From assembly GCF_000418365.1 (NCBI RefSeq), contig NC_021663.1:2294001-2358000 (forward strand): a stretch of DNA of 64,000 nt, given 5' to 3'. The translations under genes were made by a program, and so were the position numbers. Below are positions 49,338 to 58,950 of this stretch, in pieces (the stretch's first letter is position 1; each line of letters starts with the position of its first letter). This DNA comes from Corynebacterium terpenotabidum Y-11 (lineage in GTDB: Bacteria > Actinomycetota > Actinomycetes > Mycobacteriales > Mycobacteriaceae). The notes beneath the pieces are model-generated. The model was not told the origin of the DNA. It saw nothing but the letters and a program-made list of their open reading frames with translations, and did no database searches.

Positions 49338-50176
49338 GAAAGGTTCCCTTCGCTCGGATCGACGTTCAGCGTAGACGGTGCAGTGGTCGAACCCGCCACA
49401 GCACCGACCAGCGGCACCAGTTCTGCAAGATCAGCGACAACCACGTCCGCACCGGCGCGGTACAGGGCCTCCTCCCCGGCACCGCGGTCCACGCCGAGAA
49501 CCAGGCCGAAGTCTCCGGCGGCACCGGCGGCGACCCCGGAGGTGGCGTCCTCCACGACAACCGCGCGGGTCGTCTCCACCCCCAGCAGGGACGCGCCGAA
49601 GCTGTACGTGTCCGGGGCCGGCTTGCCCGGTAGTCCCTCGGCGGCAGCCCGGTTCCCGTCGACGATCACCTCGAACCGGTCGATGAGACCGGCGGCGGTG
49701 AGCACCGGGACCGCGTTCTTCGACGAGCTGACGACCGCGACCTCCGTGCCCGTGCCGGCCAGGGCATCGAGCAGGGCGACGGAGCCCGGGTAGGCGTCGA
49801 TCCCCTCGTTGAGCAGTGCCAGGAAGTCTTCGTTCTTCAACAGCCCCAGCCCCTCGACCGTCCCGTCCCCGGGGGAGTCCGCCCCCGGCTCCCCACCCTG
49901 GGCGATCCAGGCCGGATCGCAGCGGTCCGCCGGCAGGGTGATCCCGCGGGACGCCAGCACCGCCGCCACGCCTTCACTGCGCGGACGTCCGTCAATGTGG
50001 TCGAAATAGTCCTGCTCGGTGTAGGCGGCCACGCCCTGTTCCGCGAAGTAGCCGGTGAAGACCACGGACCAGGCCTTCCGGTGCAGGTCGGCGGTGGGGG
50101 TGATCACCCCGTCCAGGTCGAAGAGCACGGCGCTGAAACCAGCGAGGTCGGGCAGGGCGGGACGGGCGTCGGTCAT
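49334..50176 (-). CDS. pgmB: Beta-phosphoglucomutase family HAD phosphatase
   Basis: A 280-residue HAD-superfamily protein with VLFDLDGVITPT (nucleophile Asp and acid/base Asp), VVSSSKN, GKPAPDTYSFGASLLG and VVEDATSGVAAG. Directly coupled to GH65, it would convert beta-glucose 1-phosphate to glucose 6-phosphate, giving a cytosolic disaccharide route. GAGGAG precedes the ATG, and a TAACAT box at about 50227-50232 may be the operon -10. Confidence 0.88.
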   Translation of the reverse strand: MTDARPALPDLAGFSAVLFDLDGVITPTADLHRKAWSVVFTGYFAEQGVAAYTEQDYFDHIDGRPRSEGVAAVLASRGITLPADRCDPAWIAQGGEPGADSPGDGTVEGLGLLKNEDFLALLNEGIDAYPGSVALLDALAGTGTEVAVVSSSKNAVPVLTAAGLIDRFEVIVDGNRAAAEGLPGKPAPDTYSFGASLLGVETTRAVVVEDATSGVAAGAAGDFGLVLGVDRGAGEEALYRAGADVVVADLAELVPLVGAVAGSTTAPSTLNVDPSEGNLS

Positions 50177-50305
50177 CCGGGCAGCTCCTCGGTGATGGGG
50201 TCGTGACAGGGGATGTCAGGGCTTCCATGTTAGGTGGTGCCGGGGCACTGTGCCGGGTGGCCGGAGTCACCGACGAGGCGCCGGCCGGACCTGCACAAAC
50301 GCGGA

Positions 50306-50348
50306 CACCCCGGGGTCGTCCTGATCGGATCAGGACCACCCCGGGGTG
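50306..50348 (-). terminator. Hairpin terminator of the malate synthase gene
   Basis: The arms CACCCCGGGGT and ACCCCGGGGTG extend inward through TCCTGATC/GGATCAGGA, about 20 bp with one mismatch. It starts 32 nt after the glcB stop, with a weak TTTGT beyond it. Confidence 0.7.
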
Positions 50349-50379
50349 CCGGTGACGTGACGGGCGTGCCGTCGGTCAG

Positions 50380-52584
50380 TTACGCGATACCGTGCAGCGC
50401 CTTGAACTCGCGGCGGCTCGCGTGCAAGATCGGCTCGGTGTAGCCGGAGGGCTGGGAGGTACCCAGCAGCACCAGGTCACGGGCGGCCTTCCAGGCGATG
50501 GAGTTCTCGAAGTCGGGGGCCATGTTGCGGTAGGCGGCATCCCCGGCGTTCTGCCGGTCGACGACCGCGGCCATGCGCTGCATCGCCTCGATCACCTGCT
50601 CCTCGGTGATCACGCCGTGCGCGAGCCAGTTCGCCAGCAGCTGGGAGTTGATGCGGCAGGTGGCGCGGTCCTCCATGAGATCCACGTCGTGGATGTCCGG
50701 CACCTTGGAACAGCCGACGCCCTGCTCGACCCAGCGGACGACGTAACCCAGGATGGACTGGCAGTTGTCGTCCAGCTCCTCCTGGATCTCCGCGGGGGTC
50801 CAGGTGGCTTCGCCCTCGCCGACCTTGGCGGCGGCGACGGGGACGGTGAGGATGCCGGGGAGCGAGTCACGACGGCCGTCGGTGATGAGCTTCTCCTGGA
50901 CGGCGTAGACGTCCACCAGGTGGTAGTGGGTGGCGTGCAGCGTCGCACCGGTCGGCGAGGGGACCCACGCGGTGGACGCGCCCTGCTGCGGCTGGGCGAT
51001 CTTCTGCTCGACCATCTCGGCGAGCAGGTCGGTCTTCGCCCACATGCCCTTACCGATCTGGGCCTTGCCGGACAGGCCGTGAGCCAGGCCGACGTCGACG
51101 TTGTTGTCCTCGTAGGAGGACATGAACAGGGACGCCTTCAGCTTCGGCTTGCGGAACATCGGGCCGGCCAGCAGGGACGTGTGGATCTCGTCACCGGTGC
51201 GGTCCATGAAGCCGGTGTTGATGAAGGCGACGCGGTCGGCGATCGCCTCGATGCAGGCATCGAGGTTGACCGAGGTACGACGCTCCTCGTCCATCAGACC
51301 GACCTTCAGGGTGAAGCGGTCCAGGCCGAGCAGATCCTCGACATCGGCGAAGAGCGCGTTGGTGAAGGCGGACTCCTCCGGGCCGTGCTGCTTCGGCTTG
51401 ACGATGTAGACGGAACCCTCGCGGGAGTTGCGGCGCGGGTTGTCGAGGTCCATGCCCGGGATGGCGCAGGCAGCGGTGATGACGGCGTCCATGATGCCCT
51501 CGAAGACCTCGTTGCCCTCAGCGTCGAGGATGGCGGGGTTGGTCATGAGGTGACCGACGTTGCGGCACAGCATCGTGGAGCGGCCGTGCAGCCGGAGCTC
51601 GGAGCCGTCACGGGCAGTGAAGTAGCGGTCGTCGTTCTGCGCGCGGGTGAAGGTCTTCCCGCCCTTGGACACCTCTTCGGCCAGCGTGCCGGCGTTGAGA
51701 CCGAGCCAGTTGTGGTAGCCGAGAATCTTGTCGGTGGCGTCCACCGCGGCGACGGAATCCTCGAAGTCCATGATGGCGGTGACGGCGGCCTCCAGGACGA
51801 TGTCCTTGACGCCGGCCTTGTCGGTGCTGCCGATCGGGGATTCGGCATCGATCTGGATCTCGATGTGCAGGCCGTTATGCTTGAGGAGGATGCTGGACGG
51901 CGCGGACTTGTCACCGGCGTAGCCCACGTAGACCTCGGGCTGCTGCAGGTAGACGGGGTTGCCGTCGATGACGGCCACGAAACGGTCACCGGAGATGTCG
52001 TACGCCGAGACGTCGGTGTGGGAGCCGGACTCCAGCGGCACGGCCTCGTCGAGGAAGTCGCGTCCCCAGGCGATGACCTTGTCGCCGCGGACCTTGTTGT
52101 ACCCCTTGCCCTTCTCCGCACCGTTGTCCTCGGAGATCACGTCGGTGCCGTACAGGGCGTCGTAGAGGGAACCCCAGCGTGCGTTGGCCGCGTTGATGGC
52201 GAACCGGGCGTTGAGGACCGGGACCACGAGCTGCGGGCCGGCGGTGGTGGCAAACTCGGCGTCCACGTTCTGCGTGCGGATCTCGAAGTCCTCGGGCTGG
52301 TCGACGAGGTAGCCGATCTCCTTGAGGAAAGAGGTGTACTTCTCGGCGTCCTGCTCGCCCGGGTTGTCCTTGTACCACTGGTCCAGCTTGGCCTGCAGGT
52401 CATCACGCTTGGCCAGCAGTTCACGGTTGCGCGGGGTGTGCTTGGCGACGATGGCCCCGAAGCCGTCCCAGAACTTCTCCTGGTCGACCCCGGTACCCGG
52501 CAGAACGTCACCGTTGACAAAGTCATAGAGGGTCTTCGCGACCTCGAGGCCTCCGGCGGTGACGCGCTCGGTCTGCTGTGTCAT
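50380..52584 (-). CDS. glcB: Malate synthase G
   Basis: A 734-residue malate synthase of the G (large monomeric) form, which condenses glyoxylate with acetyl-CoA. Family segments are [62 protein letters not shown], the GEVYIVKPK-like [13 protein letters not shown] and [14 protein letters not shown]. It is divergent from isocitrate lyase across a 439-nt regulatory region. The ATG has AAGGAG upstream. In C. glutamicum the orthologue is called aceB. A hairpin terminator follows. Confidence 0.96.
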   Translation of the reverse strand: MTQQTERVTAGGLEVAKTLYDFVNGDVLPGTGVDQEKFWDGFGAIVAKHTPRNRELLAKRDDLQAKLDQWYKDNPGEQDAEKYTSFLKEIGYLVDQPEDFEIRTQNVDAEFATTAGPQLVVPVLNARFAINAANARWGSLYDALYGTDVISEDNGAEKGKGYNKVRGDKVIAWGRDFLDEAVPLESGSHTDVSAYDISGDRFVAVIDGNPVYLQQPEVYVGYAGDKSAPSSILLKHNGLHIEIQIDAESPIGSTDKAGVKDIVLEAAVTAIMDFEDSVAAVDATDKILGYHNWLGLNAGTLAEEVSKGGKTFTRAQNDDRYFTARDGSELRLHGRSTMLCRNVGHLMTNPAILDAEGNEVFEGIMDAVITAACAIPGMDLDNPRRNSREGSVYIVKPKQHGPEESAFTNALFADVEDLLGLDRFTLKVGLMDEERRTSVNLDACIEAIADRVAFINTGFMDRTGDEIHTSLLAGPMFRKPKLKASLFMSSYEDNNVDVGLAHGLSGKAQIGKGMWAKTDLLAEMVEQKIAQPQQGASTAWVPSPTGATLHATHYHLVDVYAVQEKLITDGRRDSLPGILTVPVAAAKVGEGEATWTPAEIQEELDDNCQSILGYVVRWVEQGVGCSKVPDIHDVDLMEDRATCRINSQLLANWLAHGVITEEQVIEAMQRMAAVVDRQNAGDAAYRNMAPDFENSIAWKAARDLVLLGTSQPSGYTEPILHASRREFKALHGIA

Positions 52585-52638
52585 GGGGAACTCCTTACGT
52601 TCACATTCGACTTGTCCGCAATACAGTCCTCCACAGTA

Positions 52639-52654
52639 GGTGAGCCGGGTCACC
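52639..52654. promoter_or_regulatory. GlxR-like palindrome near glcB
   Basis: GGTGAGCCGGGTCACC is a perfect palindrome in its half-sites (GGTGA-N6-TCACC), matching the central GTGA-N6-TCAC of the GlxR consensus but not the outer T/A. It is 55-70 nt before the glcB ATG. Confidence 0.45.
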
Positions 52655-52689
52655 GAGTGGGCTTTCCTGGCCCCAGGCGACAGTGAATC

Positions 52690-52707
52690 ACCCCCATCAC
52701 AACCCCG
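52690..52707. promoter_or_regulatory. RamA-type tandem motif
   Basis: ACCCCCA and ACCCCG separated by 5 nt fit the described RamA pattern (AC4-5 followed by A/G/T, in tandem). A second pair, ACCCCCG (52861-52867) and AGGGGA (52880-52885), is nearer aceA. RamA activates glyoxylate shunt genes in C. glutamicum. Confidence 0.45.
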
Positions 52708-52892
52708 GACCAGACACCCGAACCACCGTTCAAATGCGCACGAAAGGGTGCCCTTACGTGATACAGGTCGCACATCGCCCCTGATTGACGCACTTTTTGA
52801 CCATTAGATGGGATGAACCTTCCCACAGTGAGAGACACGCCCAGGTCAAACCACCCGACTACCCCCGCCCTACACCAGAAGGGGACGCGGCT

Positions 52893-52920
52893 TTGACGTG
52901 GCGTTTTCCCTCTGTATCCT
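52893..52920 (+). promoter_or_regulatory. aceA promoter candidate
   Basis: TTGACG (52893-52898) and TATCCT (52915-52920) are separated by 16 nt. Transcription would start near 52927, giving a leader of about 97 nt before aceA. Confidence 0.55.
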
Positions 52921-53023
52921 TGGATCCAGCAGATCCGGAGCAGGGTGCTTAATGCCCCCGATGATTCCGGTCTCCAAATTTCTACCGCCATCCTCCACCA
53001 CTTAAAGGGAGTGTGTTTAGCAC

Positions 53024-54313
53024 ATGTCGAACGTCGGACAGCCGCGTACCGCCGCAGAAATCCAGAAGGACTGGGACGAGAACCCCCGTTGGGCCGGGAT
53101 CACCCGCGACTACACCGCCGAGCAGGTCGCTGAGCTCCAGGGCAACGTCGTCGAGGAGCACACCCTCGCCCGCCGTGGTGCCGAGATCCTCTGGAACGCC
53201 GTCAACGAGCCGGGCGACGGTTACATCAACGCCCTCGGTGCCCTCACCGGTAACCAGGCCGTCCAGCAGGTCCGCGCCGGCCTGAAGGCCGTCTACCTCT
53301 CCGGTTGGCAGGTCGCCGGTGACGCCAACCTCTCCGGCCACACCTACCCGGACCAGTCCCTGTACCCGGCGAACTCCGTTCCGTCCGTGGTCCAGCGCAT
53401 CAACAACGCCCTCTCCCGCGCCGACGAGATCGCCCGCGTCGAGGGTGACACCTCCGTCGACAACTGGCTCGTCCCGATCGTCGCCGACGGTGAGGCCGGC
53501 TTCGGTGGCGCCCTCAACGTCTACGAGCTGCAGAAGGCCATGATCAAGGCCGGCGCCTCCGGCACCCACTGGGAGGACCAGCTGGCCTCCGAGAAGAAGT
53601 GCGGCCACCTCGGTGGCAAGGTCCTCATCCCGACCCAGCAGCACATCCGCACCCTGAGCTCCGCTCGCCTGGCCGCTGACGTCGCCAACACCCCGACCGT
53701 CGTCATCGCCCGCACCGACGCCGAGGCCGCTACCCTGCTGACCACCGACGTTGATGAGCGCGACCACGAGTTCCTCACCGGTGAGCGCTCCGCCGAGGGC
53801 TACTACTACGTGAAGAACGGCATCGAGCCCTGCATCGCTCGTGCGAAGTCCTTCGCTCCGTACTCCGACCTGATCTGGATGGAGACCGGTACCCCGGATC
53901 TCGAGCTCGCCAAGAAGTTCGCCGAGGGCGTCCGCTCCGAGTTCCCGGACCAGCTGCTGTCCTACAACTGCTCCCCGTCCTTCAAGTGGTCCGCCCACCT
54001 GGACAACGACGAGATCGCCAAGTTCCAGAACGAGCTCGGCGCCATGGGCTTCAAGTTCCAGTTCATCACCCTGGCTGGCTTCCACGCCCTCAACTACTCC
54101 ATGTTCGATCTGGCCTACGGCTACGCCCGCAACCAGATGAGCGCCTTCGTCGACCTGCAGAACCGCGAGTTCGAGGCCGAGTCCCGTGGCTTCACCGCTG
54201 TCAAGCACCAGCGCGAGGTCGGCGCCGGTTACTTCGACCGCATTGCCACCACCGTGGACCCCAACTCCTCCACCACCGCCCTCAAGGGCTCCACCGAGGA
54301 GGCCCAGTTCTAA
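53024..54313 (+). CDS. aceA: Isocitrate lyase
   Basis: A 429-residue isocitrate lyase that splits isocitrate into succinate and glyoxylate. The catalytic KKCGH is at residues 191-195 (Cys193). Other marks are [47 protein letters not shown] and SYNCSPSF. The gene uses strongly biased codons (almost only C-ending), a sign of high expression. AAAGGGAG lies upstream but somewhat far (about 13 nt). Strong terminator downstream. Confidence 0.97.
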   Translation: MSNVGQPRTAAEIQKDWDENPRWAGITRDYTAEQVAELQGNVVEEHTLARRGAEILWNAVNEPGDGYINALGALTGNQAVQQVRAGLKAVYLSGWQVAGDANLSGHTYPDQSLYPANSVPSVVQRINNALSRADEIARVEGDTSVDNWLVPIVADGEAGFGGALNVYELQKAMIKAGASGTHWEDQLASEKKCGHLGGKVLIPTQQHIRTLSSARLAADVANTPTVVIARTDAEAATLLTTDVDERDHEFLTGERSAEGYYYVKNGIEPCIARAKSFAPYSDLIWMETGTPDLELAKKFAEGVRSEFPDQLLSYNCSPSFKWSAHLDNDEIAKFQNELGAMGFKFQFITLAGFHALNYSMFDLAYGYARNQMSAFVDLQNREFEAESRGFTAVKHQREVGAGYFDRIATTVDPNSSTTALKGSTEEAQF

Positions 54314-54362
54314 GGTCCCTGTCCGGGGCTCTGCCCCGGTAGGTCAGCCGTGAACTGACGAC

Positions 54363-54402
54363 CACCGCCCTGTGCTCCGCATCGCCGGAGCACAGGGCGG
54401 TG
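54363..54402 (+). terminator. Strong hairpin terminator after aceA
   Basis: A perfect 17-bp stem (left arm CACCGCCCTGTGCTCCG) with a 6-nt loop, followed by TTCTGCGTCGT, 50 nt after the aceA stop. Because lpd converges from the other side, it may work in both directions. Confidence 0.8.
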
Positions 54403-54593
54403 TTCTGCGTCGTGGGGGAAGTCAGCGGACCCCGGGTCAACCGGTCACCACACGGGAACGCTGTTCCCCCCGATTGCCGACCCGATGCTGATGGCCCGTG
54501 CGGCAGGAGGGGACAGCGGGCCGGGTCAGTCTGTCCCCCTATCCCCCTGACCGGCCGATCCCTCCCCTGACCGGCCGGCACCCCCTGTGACGG

Positions 54594-56030
54594 TCAGAGG
54601 TTGATCATGTGCCCCTGCAGACCCTCGGCGGCTTCCTTGATGGCCTCCGACAGGGTCGGGTGGGTGTGGACATTGCGTCCGATCTCCTCGGCGGTGAGGT
54701 CGAAGCGCTGCGCGAGCGTGAGCTCCGGCAGCAGCTCAGAGACGTCCGGACCCACCATGTGACCGCCGATAAGTTCGCCGTATTCGGCGTCCGCAATGAG
54801 CTTCACGAAACCGACGCCCTCGTTCAGCCCCTGGGCCTTGCCGTTCGCGGAGTAGGGGAAGGTCGAGACAGTGATGTCGCGGCCGGTCTCCGCGGCACGC
54901 TTGCGGGCGGCCTCCTCCGTGTAACCGAAGGACGCGACCTGCGGGGTGCAGAAAGTGGCGCGCGGCATGTTCATGTAGTCGCCGAGCTCCTGGGTCTCGG
55001 CGCCGGCGATGGTCTCCGCGGCGACGACGCCCTGCGCTTCGGCGACATGGGCGAGCTGCAGCTTCGCGGTGACGTCACCGATGGAGTAGATGTGCGGCAC
55101 GTTGGTGCGCATCCGGTCATCGATGTCGATGGCACCGCGCTCGGTGAGCTTCACGCCGGTCTTCTCCAGGCCGAAGCCCTCGACGCGGGGAGCGAAGCCG
55201 ATGGAGACCATGACCCGATCGGCCTTGATGGTCTCGGACTTCGAGCCGTCGGCGGACTCGATGTCCACCTCGACGCCCTGGTCGCCCCCGAGATCGCGCA
55301 CGGCAGTGGTCTTGTGACCGGTCTTCAGGGTAACACCGAGCTTCTTGTAGTGCTTGGCGATCTCCTTGGAGACGTCCTTGTCCTCGTTCGGCAGGACGCG
55401 GTCCATGAACTCGACGATGGTGATGTCCACCCCGAAGTTGGAGAGAACGTAGGCGAACTCCATGCCGATCGCGCCGGCACCGATGATGACCATGGACTTC
55501 GGGGCATTTTCGTCGAGGATCTGCTCCTCGAAGGAGACGACATTGCCGCCGATGGTCACACCCGGCAGGGACCTCACGACGGAACCGGTCGCGATGATCG
55601 CGTTGTCGAAGGTGAGGGTCTTGCCGGCGTCCGGACCGTCGGAGATCGCCACGGTGTTGGCGTCGGTGAAGGTACCGAGACCGTTGATCTCGGTGATGCC
55701 GTTCTTCTTCATCAGGTAGTGGACACCCTTGACGATGCCCGTCGAGACCTTGCGCGAACGCTTGTGCGCCACGGTGTAGTCCATGCTGATGTTCTCACCG
55801 GAGATGCCGAAGGTCTTGGCGTCATGGGTGAGAATGTGCGCGATATCCGCATTACGGATCAGCGCCTTGGACGGGATGCAGCCCACGTTGAGGCAGACAC
55901 CGCCCCAGTACTGCTTCTCGACGACAGCGGTCTTGAGACCCAGCTGTGCCGCTCGGATGGCGGCAACGTACCCACCAGGGCCCGCGCCGATAACTACTAC
56001 GTCATAATGTTCAGCCACGGAATCAATCAT
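54594..56030 (-). CDS. lpd: Dihydrolipoyl dehydrogenase
   Basis: A 478-residue flavoprotein disulfide reductase, the E3 component of pyruvate and 2-oxoglutarate dehydrogenase complexes. It has [21 protein letters not shown], the redox disulfide C46/C51 in [19 protein letters not shown] motif [27 protein letters not shown], and HTHPTLSEA with the catalytic histidine. ATG 56030 has TATGGA 6 nt upstream (leaderless); GTG 56018 (VAEHYDVVV) is an alternative. The gap to aceA (about 280 nt) holds the aceA terminator and a pair of CCCTGACCGGCCG direct repeats. Confidence 0.96.
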   Translation of the reverse strand: MIDSVAEHYDVVVIGAGPGGYVAAIRAAQLGLKTAVVEKQYWGGVCLNVGCIPSKALIRNADIAHILTHDAKTFGISGENISMDYTVAHKRSRKVSTGIVKGVHYLMKKNGITEINGLGTFTDANTVAISDGPDAGKTLTFDNAIIATGSVVRSLPGVTIGGNVVSFEEQILDENAPKSMVIIGAGAIGMEFAYVLSNFGVDITIVEFMDRVLPNEDKDVSKEIAKHYKKLGVTLKTGHKTTAVRDLGGDQGVEVDIESADGSKSETIKADRVMVSIGFAPRVEGFGLEKTGVKLTERGAIDIDDRMRTNVPHIYSIGDVTAKLQLAHVAEAQGVVAAETIAGAETQELGDYMNMPRATFCTPQVASFGYTEEAARKRAAETGRDITVSTFPYSANGKAQGLNEGVGFVKLIADAEYGELIGGHMVGPDVSELLPELTLAQRFDLTAEEIGRNVHTHPTLSEAIKEAAEGLQGHMINL

Positions 56031-56093
56031 ACGTCGTCCATAGCCGGACGTCGCCTCGGGGTTGTCCGACCCCGTCGATCCGGGTCGCTCAGG

Positions 56094-56195
56094 TCAGAGG
56101 AACAGGCCGAAGAGGAAGCTCAGGGTGTTGTTGATGGCGCCGCCGATGACGTAGTTGATGTTGACGAGGATCTGATCGGAGAAGGACAGGTTCAC
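56094..56195 (-). CDS. 33-residue hydrophobic peptide next to mycoloyltransferase genes
   Basis: A short frame starting GTG with a near-ideal AGGAGG 5 nt upstream. The peptide is NLSFSDQILVNINYVIGGAI after the initiator and ends in LSFLFGLFL; it has no Lys or Arg and only one acidic residue. It is too short for a normal domain. It recalls in size and composition the small channel-forming peptides of corynebacteria (PorA/PorH type), some of which carry O-linked mycolate, but I cannot show homology. It lies between lpd and two mycoloyltransferase genes. It could also be a membrane toxin-like or regulatory peptide. Confidence 0.55.
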   Translation of the reverse strand: MNLSFSDQILVNINYVIGGAINNTLSFLFGLFL

Positions 56196-56425
56196 GGGGG
56201 CCTCCTGGGCTCGCGGCGTTATTTGAGGTATGGGGGGAGCTGGACTCAGCACGGCAATCGTACGTTCCCCTGGCATGTTACTGTGAACCTCGTCGAGAAT
56301 CCGGTGGACGCCGCACTTCGTCGCTGACGTTGCGGGTCGTAACAGCCCGTTGACGGATGGCGATGGCTTCCACGACCATCAGATCTCCCTCACCACCCGC
56401 GCAGTCGAAGAATCACGAGGCCCGA

Positions 56426-57772
56426 ATGTCCCCGCACGTCGCACAGCACGCCGCCCGCCGTGTCGCACCCCGTCCCGTCCGTATCGCCGCTGCCGTCCTG
56501 GCTGCCGCACTTCCGGTCTCCGCTGTCGCGGTGAACCTCGCAGGCGACAGCAGTCCCGTCGCGTCCGCCAGCCCGGCCCCCGCAGCACCCGCCACCGGCG
56601 CGGCCGTCATCAACCCGGCCTTCGCCACACTGGCGGAGGCCACGGCCGACACCTACGTGCCGGAAGACGAGGCCGGCTGGCGGGTCGGGGTGTACGACAG
56701 CAACGGCAACCGGTACAGCCGTATGGAAGAGCTGAAGGTCTACTCCCCCGCCATGGACCGTGACATCCCGATCGTCACCATCCGGGCCAAGGAGGATGCC
56801 GAGAACGCCCCGACGATCTACCTGCTCAACGGTGCCGACGGCGGCACCGGCCGGGCGAACTGGCTGCAGCAGACCAGCGCCATCGACTTCTACGGCGAAC
56901 GTATCGGCAACGTGAACGTCGTCATCCCGATGGCCGGCGCCTTCTCCTACTACACCGACTGGCAGGAGCCGTCCGTCTTCGATACCGACGGCAACGGCAA
57001 CGGCGGCGTGCAGAAGTGGGAGACCTTCCTCACCCAGGAACTGCCCGGCGTGATGGAGAGCGAGCACCTGCAGACCTCCAGCGACAAGCGCGCGATCATC
57101 GGCATGTCGATGTCCGCGTCCTCCGTCCTGGTCTACGCCGAGCAGTACCCGGACCTCTACGACTCGGTCGCCTCCTACTCCGGCTGCGCGTCCACCAGCG
57201 GCAGCCCGGCGAACAGTGTCGACGCGGTGTTCGCTGCCAAGGGCAGCCAGGTGACCTACGAGCAGATGTGGGGCGACCGCAACGGCGACATCGCCCTCCG
57301 CAATGACGCCCAGCTCAACGTCGGGAAGCTGGCGAACCGGGAGAACAACATCTACATCTCCAGCGCCACCGGCCTCATGGGCGAGCACGACGTCCCGTCC
57401 GGCGACCGCCTGAACGGCAACCCGGTCGGCTCCATCACCCCGGCCGTCGAGGGTGGTCCGATTGAGGCCGGCGCCAACGTGTGCACCCACGCCTTCCGGG
57501 CCGCCGCCGAGACCGCCGGCGTCACCGGGATCACGTTCAACTTCCGCAACGTCGGCACCCACCAGTGGGGCTACTGGCAGGACGATATGTTCGAGTCCTG
57601 GCCCACCCTCGCCCGCGGCCTGGGCCTGGACGAAGACCAGGCCCGCGCCACCTCCGAGCAGGCCGCCGCGGACTACCTCGCCGCTAACCCGGGCATCGGC
57701 AACGACGGCTCCCTGCCGTGGCTCAACCGGACCCTGGCTGCCGCACAGACCGAAGACGAGGAAGCCGAGTAG
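56426..57772 (+). CDS. Secreted mycoloyltransferase (antigen 85/Cmt family)
   Basis: A 448-residue exported alpha/beta hydrolase that transfers mycolates between trehalose monomycolate and acceptors in the cell wall. An N-terminal signal peptide (RRVAPRPVRIAAAVLAAALPVSAVA) with twin arginines is visible. The nucleophile Ser228 lies in IIGMSMSASS. The YLLNGADGG and AGAFSYYTDW segments are typical of corynebacterial Cmt proteins, and the late histidine is in GTHQWGYW. The ATG is chosen for GAGG 5 nt upstream and its fit to the signal peptide. A paralogue follows after 80 nt. Confidence 0.92.
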   Translation: MSPHVAQHAARRVAPRPVRIAAAVLAAALPVSAVAVNLAGDSSPVASASPAPAAPATGAAVINPAFATLAEATADTYVPEDEAGWRVGVYDSNGNRYSRMEELKVYSPAMDRDIPIVTIRAKEDAENAPTIYLLNGADGGTGRANWLQQTSAIDFYGERIGNVNVVIPMAGAFSYYTDWQEPSVFDTDGNGNGGVQKWETFLTQELPGVMESEHLQTSSDKRAIIGMSMSASSVLVYAEQYPDLYDSVASYSGCASTSGSPANSVDAVFAAKGSQVTYEQMWGDRNGDIALRNDAQLNVGKLANRENNIYISSATGLMGEHDVPSGDRLNGNPVGSITPAVEGGPIEAGANVCTHAFRAAAETAGVTGITFNFRNVGTHQWGYWQDDMFESWPTLARGLGLDEDQARATSEQAAADYLAANPGIGNDGSLPWLNRTLAAAQTEDEEAE

Positions 57773-57852
57773 GCCCGTCCCCACCTCCCGCCCACCGGCA
57801 CCCTCACCGTTAGGCCGATGTCCCGCCTCTCCCTGACGACGACAGGCCCACC

Positions 57853-58947
57853 ATGACTGCAACCCGTACCCGTACCTTCGCTGTCCTCGGCATGCTCATC
57901 GTCTCCCTGACCTGGGCAGCAGCTATGGTCTGCGTCGCCGCCCCCGCGGGCGCAGTCGGGGCGGTGGCCGTCGTCCACCGGGACGCCACCACCCCTGACC
58001 TGACCGAGGACGAATCCTCCTTCCGCATGGTCTTCGACGACCACCCTGAGATCGAGGAGGTGTGGACGTACTCCCCCTCGATGAACCGGGACATCCCCCT
58101 CCTCGTCCTTCCCGCCTCCGTCCCCAACGCGCCGACGCTGTACCTACTCAACGGTGTCGACGGTGGTGTGGAGACCAACCACTGGTTCGGTAAGGGGAAA
58201 GCAGCCGAACTGCTCGCCGACAAAGGGGTCAATGTGGTCGTCCCGGTCGACGGGGCGAACTCCTACTACACCGACTGGCTGTCGCCGTCGGCCTTGGACC
58301 GCCCGGACCGCGGTGGCCTGACCCAACAGTGGGCGACCTACCTGACCGAGGAACTGCCCGGGCCGCTCGAGGAGTCCCTCGGGGCGAACGGCACCCGGGC
58401 GATCGTCGGAATGTCCATGTCCGCCACCTCCGCCCTGCAGCTCGTCGAGGACAACCCCGGTTTCTACTCCGCGGCCGCCGGATTGTCCGGCTGCTATGAC
58501 ACGACCTCTGACCAGGGACGCGGGATGGTAGACCAGGTAGTCGCATACCCGGATACCGGGGCGACCGGAGAACAGATGTGGGGCCCGGTGGACGGAGACT
58601 ACGCCCAGGCCCACGACCCTCTCAACCGGGTTGCCGACCTCCGCGCTGAAGTCCAGGGGTCACAGATCCCGCTGTACTTCTCCGCGGCCAACGCAGTCCC
58701 CAACGATGAGGAGGCCACCGCGCTTCCCGAGATGGGGGATCCCACGGAGATGACATTGAGCTATTCGGCTGGCGCCGCTCTCGAAGCCGGGTCGCTGCAC
58801 TGCACGCAACAGCTGGAACAGGCCCTGACCGCAGAAGGCGTGCCCGCCACGATCGACTACCTGCCGCGTGGTCTGCACAGTTGGGCGACCTTCCCCGTCT
58901 CCCTGGAAGCTGCCTGGCCGACCCTGGCGCGCGGCCTGTTCGGCTGA
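57853..58947 (+). CDS. Second secreted mycoloyltransferase
   Basis: A 364-residue paralogue of the preceding protein. It has signal peptide residues 1-35 (FAVLGMLIVSLTWAAAMVCVAAPAGA), VWTYSPSMNRDIPL, YLLNGVDGG, SYYTDW, nucleophile Ser188 in IVGMSMSATS, and histidine in GLHSWATFPVSL. It is about 85 residues shorter than its neighbour, mainly at the N- and C-termini. The two share the order of all motifs, so they arose by duplication. The flippase gene starts 3 nt after its stop. Confidence 0.92.
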   Translation: MTATRTRTFAVLGMLIVSLTWAAAMVCVAAPAGAVGAVAVVHRDATTPDLTEDESSFRMVFDDHPEIEEVWTYSPSMNRDIPLLVLPASVPNAPTLYLLNGVDGGVETNHWFGKGKAAELLADKGVNVVVPVDGANSYYTDWLSPSALDRPDRGGLTQQWATYLTEELPGPLEESLGANGTRAIVGMSMSATSALQLVEDNPGFYSAAAGLSGCYDTTSDQGRGMVDQVVAYPDTGATGEQMWGPVDGDYAQAHDPLNRVADLRAEVQGSQIPLYFSAANAVPNDEEATALPEMGDPTEMTLSYSAGAALEAGSLHCTQQLEQALTAEGVPATIDYLPRGLHSWATFPVSLEAAWPTLARGLFG

Positions 58948-58950
58948 TCC

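Larger units (their letters stand above)
52585..53023. promoter_or_regulatory. Divergent glcB-aceA regulatory region
   Basis: This 439-nt gap has no convincing gene. It contains the glcB ribosome binding site, a GlxR-like palindrome, clustered RamA-like C4-5 motifs, a good promoter for aceA, and the aceA leader. AT-rich patches (CTTTTTGACC, CTTAATG) stand out against the flanks. I could not find a convincing RamB motif (AGCAAAGTTTGC type). Confidence 0.7.

Noticed and set aside
50392..52686. A 764-codon open frame on the plus strand opposite malate synthase
   Set aside because: It is antisense to a gene with full family motifs. Long antisense frames are expected in DNA this GC-rich, and its translation is a low-complexity Gly/Val/Asp/Leu-rich sequence with no domain.
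52982..54208. A 408-codon minus-strand frame opposite aceA
   Set aside because: Highly biased aceA codons leave the complementary frame open. Its Gly/Val/Asp repeats have no motif.
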